DNA of 64,000 bases from positions 4,216,001-4,280,000 of the forward strand of contig NZ_CP046582.1 of NCBI RefSeq assembly GCF_018141005.1, in the 5' to 3' direction. The stretch is from Erwinia sp. E602. Lineage in GTDB: Bacteria; Pseudomonadota; Gammaproteobacteria; Enterobacterales; Enterobacteriaceae. Positions 1 to 9,172 of this stretch are shown here, piece by piece; the stretch's first letter is position 1; the number at the start of each line of letters is the position of its first letter. The position numbers were made by a program, and so were the translations under genes. A model generated the notes under the pieces. The model ran no database searches, had not been told where the DNA came from, and saw nothing but the letters and a program-made list of their open reading frames with translations.

Positions 1-422
<422 letters not shown>

Positions 423-431
423 GGCGCGCAG

Positions 432-458
432 TGTATAGGGTTTTCTGTGGCTTGTCAC
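432..458 (-). promoter_or_regulatory. rnpB promoter
   Basis: On the minus strand a -10 box TATACA (437-432) lies about 10 nt before the RNA 5' end, followed by the GCGCGCC discriminator-like stretch known from E. coli rnpB. A GTGACA -35-like box at 458-453 gives a short 15-bp spacer. The -35 box overlaps the rsmI stop codon. Confidence 0.65.
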
Positions 459-1318
459 TCACCCTGCTGGTCAAGCGCGTACTTATACAGGGCATTTTTC
501 TTCACGCCGTGGATTTCGGCGGTCAGCGCTGCCGCTTTTTTCAGCGGCAGCTCGGTCTGCAGCAGCGCCAGCGTGCGCAGCGCCTCCTGCGGCAGCGCCT
601 CCTCTTCGGCGTGGAAGCCTTCGACGATCAGCACCATCTCGCCCTTGCGGCGGTTCTCATCCTCCTGCACCCACGCCAGCAGCTCGCCCACCGGCGCACC
701 ATGAATCGACTCCCAGGTTTTGGTAATTTCCCGCGCCAGCACCACGTAGCGTTCAGCACCCAGCACCTGGACCATATCCTGCAGGCTGTCGAGCAGGCGG
801 TGGGTCGACTCATAAAAAATCAGCGTGCGTGGCTCTTCCAGCACGGCGCGCAGCGCATCACAACGGCCTTTGCTTTTGGCTGGCAGGAAGCCTTCATAGC
901 AGAAGCGATCCGAGGGCAGCCCGGACGCGCTGAGCGCGGTAATCGCCGCACAGGCACCCGGCAGCGGCACCACGCGGATGCCGGCTTCACGGCACAGGCG
1001 CACCAGGTGATAGCCCGGATCGTTGATCAGCGGCGTGCCGGCATCGGAAACCAGCGCTATGCTTTGACCGTCCTGCAGCTTCGCCAGCAGCGTCTCCGCC
1101 TTCTGCTGTTCATTATGATCGTGCAGTGCGAACAGCCGCGCATTGATGGCGAAATGTTGTAGCAACAGCCCGGTATGACGTGTATCTTCCGCTGCGATCA
1201 GGTCGACGCCTGCCAGCACCGCCAGGGCCCGCTGGGTGATATCGCCCAGGTTACCAATCGGTGTGGGAACGATATAGAGCGTGCTGGCAGAAATCTCTGC
1301 CCGATCGTGTTGTTTCAT
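455..1318 (-). CDS. rsmI: 16S rRNA (cytidine1402-2'-O)-methyltransferase RsmI
   Basis: SAM-dependent enzyme that 2'-O-methylates C1402 of 16S rRNA in the ribosomal P site, acting on assembled 30S subunits together with RsmH. The 287-residue product starts its tetrapyrrole-methylase-type fold at residue 11 with [14 protein letters not shown], followed by AAEDTRHTG and the glycine-rich [13 protein letters not shown] loop typical of the RsmI/YraL family. Length equals the E. coli protein within a residue or so. It is divergent from lpoA with 63 bp between the starts, the same arrangement as E. coli yraL/yraM. rnpB lies directly downstream on the same strand. Confidence 0.97.
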   Translation of the reverse strand: MKQHDRAEISASTLYIVPTPIGNLGDITQRALAVLAGVDLIAAEDTRHTGLLLQHFAINARLFALHDHNEQQKAETLLAKLQDGQSIALVSDAGTPLINDPGYHLVRLCREAGIRVVPLPGACAAITALSASGLPSDRFCYEGFLPAKSKGRCDALRAVLEEPRTLIFYESTHRLLDSLQDMVQVLGAERYVVLAREITKTWESIHGAPVGELLAWVQEDENRRKGEMVLIVEGFHAEEEALPQEALRTLALLQTELPLKKAAALTAEIHGVKKNALYKYALDQQGE

Positions 1319-1381
1319 TGTTTGATCCGAATTGCCGATTTAATATTGAGCATCTTGAAAAAAAACATCACTGGATACAGT

Positions 1382-3478
1382 ATGCTTCCTTCGAAAGTAA
1401 TTCACAGCAAAGCCGGGCGCATTGCCCCGCTGCTGCTGGCAGCACTGATTTTTGCCGGTTGTACCGGTAACACCCCGCAAACGCCCCCGGCGGATGTCCA
1501 GGGCGCGGCCACCGGCACCTCAGACTATTACCTGCAGCAGATGCAGCAAAGTGCAGATGATAACAAGGTTAACTGGCAATTACTCGCAATCAGAGCGTTG
1601 CTGAACGAAGGCAAGCTGCCCGTCGCTAACGATCAGCTGTCACAGCTGCCGCAGCAGCTAAGCAGCACCCAGAGCCAGGAAGTGCTGCTGCTGCGCGCTC
1701 AGCTGAGCACCGCACAGCAAAACAGCCAGGCCGCCGCCGCACAGCTGAAGCAGATCGATCCGTCGGCGCTGTCGAAAGATCAGCTGGCGCGCTATTACCA
1801 GCTGCAGATCGCCGCAGGCCAGGGGCAGCCGTCGCTGGATCTGCTGCGGGCCTATATCGCCCAGGAGCCGCTGCTTGGCAGTCCGGCGGACAAGCAGAAA
1901 AATATTGATGCCACCTGGCAGGCGCTGACGCAGCTGAGCCAGCAACAGATGAATACTCTGACCATCAACGCCAATGAGAACGTGCTGCAGGGCTGGCTGG
2001 ATCTGCTGGGCGTTTACCGCGCCAACAGCAGCGATCCGGATATGCTGAAAGCCGGCATCAGCGACTGGCAGACCCGTTACCCCTACAACCCGGCGGCAAA
2101 AATGCTGCCTTCCGCACTGAGCCAGGTGCAGAATTATCAGCCGGCCTCCACCGGCAAAATCGCCCTGCTGCTGCCGCTCAGCGGCCAGGCGCAGGTGTTT
2201 GCCAGCGCCATTCAGAAGGGCTTTAACGACGCGAAAAACGGCCTGCTGGCGCAGAGCACCGCGCCGCAGGCGCAGGCCCCGGTGCAGGCAGCAGATGCCC
2301 AACCCGCTGCCGCTGATGCCGGTGCGGTGGTCAGCCCGTCCGCCGCACCGGTGGACGGCAGCGCGCAATCCGCTAACGGTGACACGAATACCGCAGCGGG
2401 CGATGCGCTTCAGACCGCAGGCAACAGCGGCAACGCGCCCGCTAATCCACAGGCAGGCAGCAGCGTGGCCGCGCCTTCATCCAGCACCCAGTTACAGGTT
2501 TATGACACCGGCAGCCAGCCGGTGGCCCCGCTGCTGAGCCAGGCGCAGACCGACGGCGCCACGCTGGTGGTCGGCCCGCTGCTGAAAAACCAGGTGGAAG
2601 ATCTGGCAAACAGCCAGACGCCGCTGAACGTGCTGGCGCTGAACGAGCCGGGCACCATCCAGAACCGTCCGAATCTTTGCTATTTTGCGCTTTCTCCTGA
2701 AGACGAAGCGCGCGATGCCGCCCATCATATGTGGGACCAGGGCAAACGCGCCCCGCTGCTGCTGGTACCGCGCAGCGGTCTCGGCGATCGGGTTAAGGTG
2801 GCCTTCAGCCGCGAATGGCAGAAGCTGGGCGGCGCCACCGTCCTGCAGCAGCAGTTTGGCTCGAGCGCCGAGCTGAAACAGGGGATCAACAGCGGCGCGG
2901 GTATCCGCCTGAGCGGCACCCCGATTGACGTTCAGCCTGAACCGACCCAGGCGGTCAGCGTCGCCGGCCTGACCCTGCCGGCACCGCAGGGGCTGACCCA
3001 GCCAGGCCCGGTTACCGACGGCGGCAGCAATAGCAGCAGCAGCGTCGACTCGGTCTATATCATCGCCACCCCGGACGAACTGGCGCTGATTAAACCGATG
3101 ATCGCCATGCGCGTCAGCAGTCGTGATAATGTGGGTCTGTACGCCAGCTCGCGCAGCAATCAGGCCGGTGCCGGCCCGGACTATCGTCTGGAGATGGATG
3201 GCCTGCAGTACAGCGATATTCCGCTGTTGTCCGGCGCTAATCCGGCGCTGATGCAGCAGGCGGCAAGGAACTTTAACAACGATTACTCGCTGGTGCGGCT
3301 GTACGCGATGGGCATTGATGCCTGGACGCTGGCCAACCACTTCAGCGAAATGCGCCAGTTGCCGGGCTTCCAGCTCAAAGGCAACACCGGTACGCTGAGC
3401 GCCAGCCAGGATTGCGTGATTAACAGGAAGTTAATATGGAACCAGTATCGTCAGGGGCAGGTGGTGCCGGTGTCCTGA
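1382..3478 (+). CDS. lpoA: Outer-membrane lipoprotein LpoA, activator of PBP1A
   Basis: LpoA is an outer-membrane lipoprotein that reaches through the periplasm to stimulate the peptidoglycan synthase PBP1A (MrcA). The start at 1382 gives a 698-residue protein with a signal peptide and lipobox ending LIFAGC (Cys 27). A helical TPR-like N-terminal half (about 35-250) is followed by a periplasmic-binding-protein-like C-terminal half beginning at [14 protein letters not shown]. Two low-complexity stretches interrupt the second half: an Ala/Gln/Pro/Asn-rich run encoded by about 2255-2500 and a Ser-rich one at about 2925-3050. They make it some 20 residues longer than E. coli LpoA. The 3' end overlaps yraN by 43 bp, so translation is probably coupled. 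Confidence 0.96.
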   Translation: MLPSKVIHSKAGRIAPLLLAALIFAGCTGNTPQTPPADVQGAATGTSDYYLQQMQQSADDNKVNWQLLAIRALLNEGKLPVANDQLSQLPQQLSSTQSQEVLLLRAQLSTAQQNSQAAAAQLKQIDPSALSKDQLARYYQLQIAAGQGQPSLDLLRAYIAQEPLLGSPADKQKNIDATWQALTQLSQQQMNTLTINANENVLQGWLDLLGVYRANSSDPDMLKAGISDWQTRYPYNPAAKMLPSALSQVQNYQPASTGKIALLLPLSGQAQVFASAIQKGFNDAKNGLLAQSTAPQAQAPVQAADAQPAAADAGAVVSPSAAPVDGSAQSANGDTNTAAGDALQTAGNSGNAPANPQAGSSVAAPSSSTQLQVYDTGSQPVAPLLSQAQTDGATLVVGPLLKNQVEDLANSQTPLNVLALNEPGTIQNRPNLCYFALSPEDEARDAAHHMWDQGKRAPLLLVPRSGLGDRVKVAFSREWQKLGGATVLQQQFGSSAELKQGINSGAGIRLSGTPIDVQPEPTQAVSVAGLTLPAPQGLTQPGPVTDGGSNSSSSVDSVYIIATPDELALIKPMIAMRVSSRDNVGLYASSRSNQAGAGPDYRLEMDGLQYSDIPLLSGANPALMQQAARNFNNDYSLVRLYAMGIDAWTLANHFSEMRQLPGFQLKGNTGTLSASQDCVINRKLIWNQYRQGQVVPVS

Positions 3479-3828
3479 CCCGGCAGCAGCAGGGCGCGGC
3501 GCGGGAACGTCAGGCGCGCCGCCTGCTGGAAGAGGCAGGGCTGCGCTTCGTCGCCGCCAACGTGCGCTACCGCAGCGGTGAGATTGACCTGATCATGCGG
3601 GATAAGCAGTGTTGGGTCTTTGTCGAGGTGCGCTATCGCCGCTCAGACCGCTTCGGCGGCGCGGCGGCCAGCGTCACCCGCAGCAAGCAGCTCAAGCTGC
3701 TGAAGGCCGCGGCGCTGTGGCTGCACGGGCGCGGGCTGAGTTTTACCAGCGCCAGCTGTCGTTTTGACGTGGTTGCCATCACCGGTGAACAGGTCGAATG
3801 GCTGGCGAATGCCTTTACGGCGGAATAA
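3436..3828 (+). CDS. yraN: UPF0102 family protein YraN
   Basis: A 130-residue member of the UPF0102 family, which has a predicted endonuclease-like fold (E...D...ExK type); its cellular role is not established. The core motifs are GEIDLIMRD and [10 protein letters not shown] followed by the basic helix [13 protein letters not shown]. The ATG at 3436 has an AGGAAG ribosome-binding site at 3425-3430 and lies inside the end of lpoA. Length matches E. coli YraN. The block lpoA-yraN-diaA-dolP is conserved among enterobacteria. Confidence 0.93.
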   Translation: MEPVSSGAGGAGVLTRQQQGAARERQARRLLEEAGLRFVAANVRYRSGEIDLIMRDKQCWVFVEVRYRRSDRFGGAAASVTRSKQLKLLKAAALWLHGRGLSFTSASCRFDVVAITGEQVEWLANAFTAE

Positions 3829-3867
3829 GAGCCTGAATTCACGGGCCCAATTAACCAGGTGAACACT

Positions 3868-4458
3868 GTGCTGGAAAGAATTAAAGTCTGCTTTACCGAA
3901 AGTATCCAAACCCAGATTGCGGCCGCAGAGGCCCTGCCAGACGCCATCTCCCGCGCGGCGATGACCCTGGTACAGTCGCTGCTGAATGGCAACAAAATCC
4001 TGAGCTGTGGCAACGGAACCTCCAGCGCCAATGCCCAGCATTTTGCTGCCAGCCTGATTAACCGTTTTGAAAGCGAGCGCCCGAGCCTGCCGGCGATCGC
4101 GCTGAGCGCCGATAACGTGTTGTTAACGGCGATAGGGAACGATCGCCTGCATGATGAGGTCTATGCCAAGCAGGTACGCGCTTTCGGCCAGCCCGGCGAT
4201 ATCCTGCTGGCGATCTCAACCCGCGGCAACAGTCGCGATATTGTGAAAGCCGTGGAAGCCGCGGTCACCCGTGATATGACCATTATTGCCCTGACTGGCC
4301 ACGATGGCGGCGAGCTGGCGGGCCTGCTCGGGCCACAGGACGTGGAGATCCGCATTCCTTCGCACCGCAGTGCCAGGATTCAGGAGATGCATATGTTAAC
4401 CGTGAACTGCCTGTGCGATTTAATCGACAACACCTTGTTCCCCCACCAGGATGTTTAA
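3868..4458 (+). CDS. diaA: DnaA initiator-associating protein DiaA
   Basis: DiaA is a SIS-domain protein that forms tetramers, binds several DnaA molecules and promotes ordered initiation complexes at oriC. The GTG at 3868 is chosen because it gives a 196-residue product aligning end to end with E. coli DiaA and is preceded by AGGTG at a suitable distance; a GTG at 3859 would add three residues. SIS-fold segments are plain: [31 protein letters not shown] and [13 protein letters not shown]. It follows yraN by 39 bp and precedes dolP by 9 bp, so the genes are probably co-transcribed. Confidence 0.95.
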   Translation: MLERIKVCFTESIQTQIAAAEALPDAISRAAMTLVQSLLNGNKILSCGNGTSSANAQHFAASLINRFESERPSLPAIALSADNVLLTAIGNDRLHDEVYAKQVRAFGQPGDILLAISTRGNSRDIVKAVEAAVTRDMTIIALTGHDGGELAGLLGPQDVEIRIPSHRSARIQEMHMLTVNCLCDLIDNTLFPHQDV

Positions 4459-4467
4459 GGAGATCAA

Positions 4468-5040
4468 ATGAAAATATTATCTGCCGGTGCCGTGATTCTG
4501 ACCGCGTTACTGTTGCAGGGCTGCGTGGCGGCCGTGGTTGGCAGCGCGGCCGTCGCCACCAAAAGCGCGACCGACCCGCGCTCCGTTGGCACCCAGGTTG
4601 ATGACGGCACGCTGGAGCTGCGCGTGACCAACGCCTTGTCGAAAGATGAGCAGATCAAACAGAACGCCCGCATCGTCGCCACCGCCTATCAGGGCAAAGT
4701 GCTGCTGACCGGCCAGTCGCCGAACGCCGAGCTGTCCAGCCGTGCCAAACAGATCGCCGTTGGCGTCGATGGCGCGACCGAGGTCTATAACGAGATCCGT
4801 ACCGGCAATAAGGCCAGCTTCGGCACCGCCTCGTCCGATACCTGGATCACCACCAAGGTGCGTTCGCAGCTGCTGGGCAGCGACCAGGTGAAATCTTCTA
4901 ACGTGAAGGTGACCACCGAGAACGGTGAGGTGTTCCTGCTGGGCCTGGTGACCAGTGAAGAAGCCAAAGCCGCGGCCGATATCGCCAGCCGCGTCAGCGG
5001 CGTGAAGCACGTCACCACCGCCTTCACCATTCTGAAATAA
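4468..5040 (+). CDS. dolP: Outer-membrane lipoprotein DolP (dual BON domains)
   Basis: DolP (formerly YraP) is a lipoprotein of the inner leaflet of the outer membrane needed for envelope integrity. It binds anionic phospholipids at division sites and interacts with the BAM machinery. The 190-residue product has a short signal peptide with lipobox LLLQGC (Cys 19), a first BON domain from about residue 46 and a second from about 125 (DTWITTKVRSQLLG... ending VSGVKHVTTAF). In E. coli dolP is controlled by sigma-E; no sigma-E promoter was identified here. It is the last gene of the lpoA cluster and is followed by a GC-rich hairpin. Confidence 0.95.
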   Translation: MKILSAGAVILTALLLQGCVAAVVGSAAVATKSATDPRSVGTQVDDGTLELRVTNALSKDEQIKQNARIVATAYQGKVLLTGQSPNAELSSRAKQIAVGVDGATEVYNEIRTGNKASFGTASSDTWITTKVRSQLLGSDQVKSSNVKVTTENGEVFLLGLVTSEEAKAAADIASRVSGVKHVTTAFTILK

Positions 5041-5047
5041 TCCTCCG

Positions 5048-5069
5048 GGGGCCGGCAGCGGCTGGCCCC
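5048..5069 (+). terminator. GC-rich hairpin after dolP
   Basis: Inverted repeat GGGGCC (5048-5053) with GGCCCC (5064-5069) just after the dolP stop. No T-run follows, so termination strength is uncertain. It sits in the convergent gap between dolP and the regulator gene. Confidence 0.4.
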
Positions 5070-5088
5070 GTAAGCCGATCTGCCGGGC

Positions 5089-6996
5089 TTACAGCCGGCT
5101 TAAGCACTCCATCGCTACCGTCTTAAAGCTGGCAAAGTCGGCACAGTCGCGCAGCCGCAGCGTGGCGCGTTCGCGGACAAAGGTGACAAACAGCTCGTAG
5201 ATCGCCATCGCCTGCTCATAGTCCTCCTTGCTGATCGCCAGCAGGAAGATCACATAGGCCGTCTCGTCACCCCAGGCGATCCCCTGCGGGGCCAGCACGG
5301 TATAGACGCAGCTGCGCTGCGCCTGCAGCCCCAGCGCGTGCGGCAGCGCGATGCCCTCACCGAGCAGCGTGCTGACGATGGCTTCGCGCTCCTCCACTGA
5401 GGGGTAAAAGGCCGTATCCACCACCCCATCCTGCTGCAGCCGATCGCACAGCTGGCGAAACAGCTCGCTGCGCGCAACGGGCTGCTCCAGCCGCAGGAAG
5501 TGCCGTTCTGAGAAGTATTTCTCCAGCATCCAGGGGCGGGTGCGATCCAGCAGCGCCAGCTTGCCCAGCTGCTCCAGCTGATAGTCGCTGGGGAACGGAT
5601 CGACCACCACCACCGGCTTCTCTTTCTCCTCCAGCCGCACGGTAGAGACCACAAAATCCGCCTCCACCGTCGTCAGCTGTTCATAATCGCGCCGGGTGAT
5701 CATCTCCTGTACCACCAGCTGCGGATAGTGCCGCAGCAGCATCGCCTGCAGCATGCGCAGGGTGGAGTTGCCGCTGTCGCAGACCAGCATCACCTGCGGC
5801 TGACGCTGATAGCCAACCTGATAGTGACGCTCAAGCCCGACGCCAATGTGCAGCACCAGAAAACCGACCTCATTCTCGCTGACGCGGTAAGGGGTATGTT
5901 TACTCCAGCTGGTCACCGCCGACAGCGTAATGTCGTACGCCAGCGGGTAGTGCTGCTTGATGTTGTCGAGCAGCGGATTCGGAATGGCGATCTGATAACG
6001 CAGGCGGGTGATCAGGGTTTTAACGTGGGTCAGCAGATCGGCGCGCAGCTGCCGGTCGTGCTGCAGGGCAAAGTTATAGCGCTCGTTGATGTAGCGCAGC
6101 AGATAGTCGACCAGCAGCTCATCGTCATCGGCACCGATCGTCCCGGCGGCAAGCTCGCCGATGCGTCGCGCCGCCAGCTGCACCCGCAGCCAGGCCTCTT
6201 CGGCGGCGGGCAGCACCCTGCCCGCCAGCGGCTGCAGCAGCGCGGCAAGCTGACGTGCCGCCTGCTGCACGTCATCATCCACCTCGGTGGCAATCGCCTC
6301 GTTTAACGGGCAACCCGCCGCCAGCCGCTGTACCGCCAGCGCACAGTAGAGCCGCAGGTAGCGCTCACCGTCATCGCTGACCCTAAGTCCGGAGTGCAGC
6401 AACGCCTGGTGCAGCAGCGGCTGCACGGCTGCCAGCCGTTGGTCGTCGAGCGCCGCGCTCAGCGTCGGCGCTAAGGGCCCGGCGCTGCTGTGCTGATAGA
6501 GCAGATCGGTCAGGCCGCTGCGGATCGCCCGCTCAGGGCCGAACAGCTTCATGCCGAAACGCGGCCGGCTCTCAATCGTCAGCTCATAGCGGCCCAGCCA
6601 CTCGCGCACCTCCGCCATATCCCCCTGCAGCGTATTGCGGCTGACGAACCACTCACAGGCCAGATCTTCCAGCTTCAGCGCAAAGGCGGAGGTGAGAAAA
6701 CGCAGCAACAGCTGCAGCACGCGGTCGGCCGAGGTGCGCGGCGTGCCGGCAGCGGGCGCGGCGGTTTGCAGCATCGCATGGAAACGGCGCTCATCGTCAA
6801 TCTGCAGCTGATAGCCGCTGCCGCGATTGAGCTGCAGGCTGGCACCGTGATCGGCCATCAGCTGGTTCAGCGCGGCGATATCGGTGCGCACGGTGCGGGT
6901 GGAGACGGCCAGCCGCCGCGCCAGCTCATCCTGCGGCAGCGGCTCGTTTTGCAGCAGGGCAAACAGCTGGGCCAGACGTTGATTAGGGAATCTCAC
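5089..6996 (-). CDS. PRD/PTS-domain transcriptional regulator (MtlR/ManR type) of the dga-like operon
   Basis: A multidomain regulator of about 635 residues of the BglG/MtlR superfamily. An N-terminal DeoR-like helix-turn-helix reads PQDELARRLAVSTRTVRTDI. It is followed by a second HTH/Mga-like region, two PRDs (the second with LVLHIGVGLERH), an EIIB-like domain (VMLVCDSGNSTL, Cys present) and a C-terminal EIIA-like domain (EGIALPHALG, His present). Such proteins are DNA-binding activators tuned by phosphorylation from the PTS rather than RNA-binding antiterminators. The first PRD has Tyr-Cys where a His is common, so its phosphorylation there is doubtful. The GTG at 6996 (MRFPNQRLAQLF) is preferred because it fits the family start; a GTG at 7020 adds eight residues. 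It lies downstream of, and in the same direction as, the operon it presumably controls. Confidence 0.88.
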   Translation of the reverse strand: MRFPNQRLAQLFALLQNEPLPQDELARRLAVSTRTVRTDIAALNQLMADHGASLQLNRGSGYQLQIDDERRFHAMLQTAAPAAGTPRTSADRVLQLLLRFLTSAFALKLEDLACEWFVSRNTLQGDMAEVREWLGRYELTIESRPRFGMKLFGPERAIRSGLTDLLYQHSSAGPLAPTLSAALDDQRLAAVQPLLHQALLHSGLRVSDDGERYLRLYCALAVQRLAAGCPLNEAIATEVDDDVQQAARQLAALLQPLAGRVLPAAEEAWLRVQLAARRIGELAAGTIGADDDELLVDYLLRYINERYNFALQHDRQLRADLLTHVKTLITRLRYQIAIPNPLLDNIKQHYPLAYDITLSAVTSWSKHTPYRVSENEVGFLVLHIGVGLERHYQVGYQRQPQVMLVCDSGNSTLRMLQAMLLRHYPQLVVQEMITRRDYEQLTTVEADFVVSTVRLEEKEKPVVVVDPFPSDYQLEQLGKLALLDRTRPWMLEKYFSERHFLRLEQPVARSELFRQLCDRLQQDGVVDTAFYPSVEEREAIVSTLLGEGIALPHALGLQAQRSCVYTVLAPQGIAWGDETAYVIFLLAISKEDYEQAMAIYELFVTFVRERATLRLRDCADFASFKTVAMECLSRL

Positions 6997-7124
6997 GATG
7001 TGCTTTTTCCAGTGTGCCACGCGGGTTGAAGACGAAGGAGAAAGGCAGCCTAACTTTATTCGCGCCGAGAAAATAGTGGCAAATCCTTAAAACGCGATCT
7101 GCCACGATCCGCACGCCGCCAGGC

Positions 7125-7268
7125 GTCGCCGACCGCGATAGCCGGATACCGACGTCAGTCATCATCAGATACCACCAGCGACCCTTGCCGGATACCGCTG
7201 CCTGTCATCATCAGATACCCCAGCAGCCATTGCCGGCAATCATCCACCGCTAGTCATTGTCAGATGCC
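7125..7268 (-). repeat. Three degenerate tandem repeats of 46-49 bp upstream of the regulator gene
   Basis: Read on the minus strand, the motif GGTATCTGATGATGAC occurs at 7219-7204 and 7173-7158 (identical) and as GGCATCTGACAATGAC at 7268-7253, with steps of 49 and 46 bp. Each is followed by a similar tail (CGGTATCCGGC or GATTGCCGGC type). The first unit also holds the palindrome ATTGCCGGCAAT (7229-7240). The repeats fill the 293-bp gap between the operon end and the regulator gene. They could be binding sites of the regulator or decayed duplications. Confidence 0.75.
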
Positions 7269-7313
7269 AGAGGAAACAGCAGCCTCTCTCCCGGCAGGCA
7301 CCTGACGGGCGGC

Positions 7314-8054
7314 TTACTTCAGCAGCTGCTGGGTAATATTCAGCAGTTCGGCCACGTCCTGCGGCCGGGTCAGGCCGGTTTCCGGGTCAATGATCGAACT
7401 GTAGATATGCGGCACGATTTTACTGACGCCGGCATCCAGCGCGATCTGCATAATGGTGCCGTAGTTGGCCAGATCGATACCGCCGGTCGGCTCCAGCCAG
7501 AAATCCTGCTGCGCACAGGCGCGCGCCACTTCACGGAACTCATCCAGCCGCGCCGTGCCGCCCATCGGGTAGTACTTCAGCGAGCTGCCGCCCATATCGC
7601 GCAGCATGGCGATGGCGCTGGCCACCGGCACCAGCGCCGGTTCGGCCTGTGCGCTGAGCGGCCCGGTGGCCACGTTGACCCAGCCAGGCCGACCGCTGGG
7701 GGAGATCAGCCCGTTAACCAGCGTCTGCTGCTGGCCGAGCAGCGCCCGGCTGGTGCCGACGCCGGTGAACACCTGATTGACGTGCTGCGGCTGTACCAGG
7801 GCAGCAATCTCACTGACCATCGCCGACTGCTTAGGATCGCCCGCCCCCAGCCCGACCGACAGCGCGTTATCGGTCAGCCGCGCGTATTCGCGCATATCCG
7901 ACACCGCGGCGTGTACGCTGGGGTAGTTTTTTGACAGCACGCCGACCAGCACGTAGCCCTCCGCCGCTTGCCACACGTCGCGGGCGTTCTGATGCGAGGC
8001 GGCCAGCACGTTCAGGCAGACGCGATTGCGATAAAAATTGGGGCTCAGTTTCAT
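7314..8054 (-). CDS. dgaF: DgaF-like 2-keto-3-deoxy-phosphogluconate aldolase family protein
   Basis: A 246-residue TIM-barrel aldolase-family protein like Salmonella DgaF, which splits 2-keto-3-deoxygluconate 6-phosphate into pyruvate and glyceraldehyde 3-phosphate. Recognisable segments are NVLAASHQNARDVWQAAEG at the start, VSVGLGAGDP-like barrel strands, VNVATGPLS, GGSSLKYYPMGG (with the probable Schiff-base lysine) and WLEPTGGIDL near the end. The ATG overlaps the stop of the upstream dgaE-like gene (ATGA), so the two are translationally coupled. The symbol is by family; whether the substrate is phosphorylated here is unknown, because no kinase or classical PTS permease is encoded in the operon. 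Confidence 0.88.
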   Translation of the reverse strand: MKLSPNFYRNRVCLNVLAASHQNARDVWQAAEGYVLVGVLSKNYPSVHAAVSDMREYARLTDNALSVGLGAGDPKQSAMVSEIAALVQPQHVNQVFTGVGTSRALLGQQQTLVNGLISPSGRPGWVNVATGPLSAQAEPALVPVASAIAMLRDMGGSSLKYYPMGGTARLDEFREVARACAQQDFWLEPTGGIDLANYGTIMQIALDAGVSKIVPHIYSSIIDPETGLTRPQDVAELLNITQQLLK

Positions 8055-9172
8055 CCCTGGTGTTCTCCGGTTAACAGTGACGCGATAGCAAGATAAAGGG
8101 TGTGCAGCTGTTCGGCGCTGACGCTGCGCACGTCCACCTCGACGATGCCTTCGTTGGCCTTGTAGCCACGGAAGTAGATCGCCGGGCGGCCCTGTTTCAG
8201 CGCCTGCACCAGCGCGGCGGTGCTGCGGCCGTTAGCCGCCTCATCCAGTTGAATTTCGGTGCGGGCGATATCGCGCCCGGCGCTGTCCCATACCACCCGC
8301 GCCTGCACGCCGTGCAGGCCGTTAAGCTGCGCAATAAATGGCGTCATTTTTTCCACCATTGCTGCGCCGCTGACCTTCTCCTGCTGCAGGTACTCTTCCA
8401 CCGCGCGGGTCAGGCCGAGAATGCCCTCTTTACCGACCTTCATCGCCCGGCCAATGCCCTGCGACTGGCGTTTCACCCAGGCAATATGACGCTGCCGTCC
8501 GACCACCAGCCCGCTGGTCGGCCCTTCAATGGCTTTGGCCCCGCTGTAGATCACCAGATCGGCCCCCGCAGCGTAGTACGCCTGCAGGTCCTCTTCGGCA
8601 GCGGCATCGACGATCAGCGGCACGCCGTGCTCACGCGCTACCGCTGCCGCCTGCGCCACGCTGAGGTGGCTTTTCTGCACGCAGTGGTGCGACCTGATGT
8701 AGAGGATCGCCGCCGTGCGGGCGGTCACCGCCGCGGCCAGCTGCGCCGGGGAACATTCGTTGGCGTAGCCCGCTTCCACCAGTCGTCCGCCGCCCAGCGC
8801 CACCATGGTGCCCACCGGGGCACCGAAATTGACGTTGTGGCCTTTCGGCAGCACGATCTCATGCGGCACGCTGAGCGGCGCGCTGTGCAGGTTGTCGAGC
8901 AGCCAGTCGTCGTCGCGGACGATGACCGCCGCCACCGACTGGGCAATGCCGGCCGAGGCGCAGGAGACCACCAGCGCATCTTCGCAACCGAGCAGCCCGG
9001 CAATGTACGCGCCGGTTTTGTCCACCAGGTCTTTCATCTCAAAGTAGTGGCTGAGGCCGTCATTAACCGCGTCCACCACCGCCGCTCCCGGGGTAGATAC
9101 CCCGAGGATCGTCATGCGTCCGGAGGCGTTAATCACCGGCTTTAAGCCGTAGTGTTCATAAACAGAAGTCAT
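8051..9172 (-). CDS. dgaE: DgaE-like PLP-dependent ammonia lyase
   Basis: A 373-residue fold-type I PLP enzyme of the SelA/DgaE family. Salmonella DgaE converts D-glucosaminate 6-phosphate to 2-keto-3-deoxygluconate 6-phosphate and ammonia. The start MTSVYEHYGLKPVINASGR is typical of the family; VVSCASAGIAQSV forms the phosphate-binding part, PLIVDAAAEED the cofactor aspartate region and YSGAKAIEGPTSGL carries the PLP lysine. The gene overlaps the amidohydrolase upstream by 17 bp and dgaF downstream by 4 bp. The trio amidohydrolase-DgaE-DgaF implies deacylation, ammonia elimination and aldol cleavage of an amino-sugar acid; the exact substrate is an inference. Confidence 0.88.
   Translation of the reverse strand: MTSVYEHYGLKPVINASGRMTILGVSTPGAAVVDAVNDGLSHYFEMKDLVDKTGAYIAGLLGCEDALVVSCASAGIAQSVAAVIVRDDDWLLDNLHSAPLSVPHEIVLPKGHNVNFGAPVGTMVALGGGRLVEAGYANECSPAQLAAAVTARTAAILYIRSHHCVQKSHLSVAQAAAVAREHGVPLIVDAAAEEDLQAYYAAGADLVIYSGAKAIEGPTSGLVVGRQRHIAWVKRQSQGIGRAMKVGKEGILGLTRAVEEYLQQEKVSGAAMVEKMTPFIAQLNGLHGVQARVVWDSAGRDIARTEIQLDEAANGRSTAALVQALKQGRPAIYFRGYKANEGIVEVDVRSVSAEQLHTLYLAIASLLTGEHQG

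Noticed and set aside
5089-7020. BglG-type RNA antiterminator function
   Set aside because: The N-terminus is a DNA-binding helix-turn-helix, not the RNA-binding CAT domain, and no ribonucleic antiterminator/terminator pair is visible in the operon leader.
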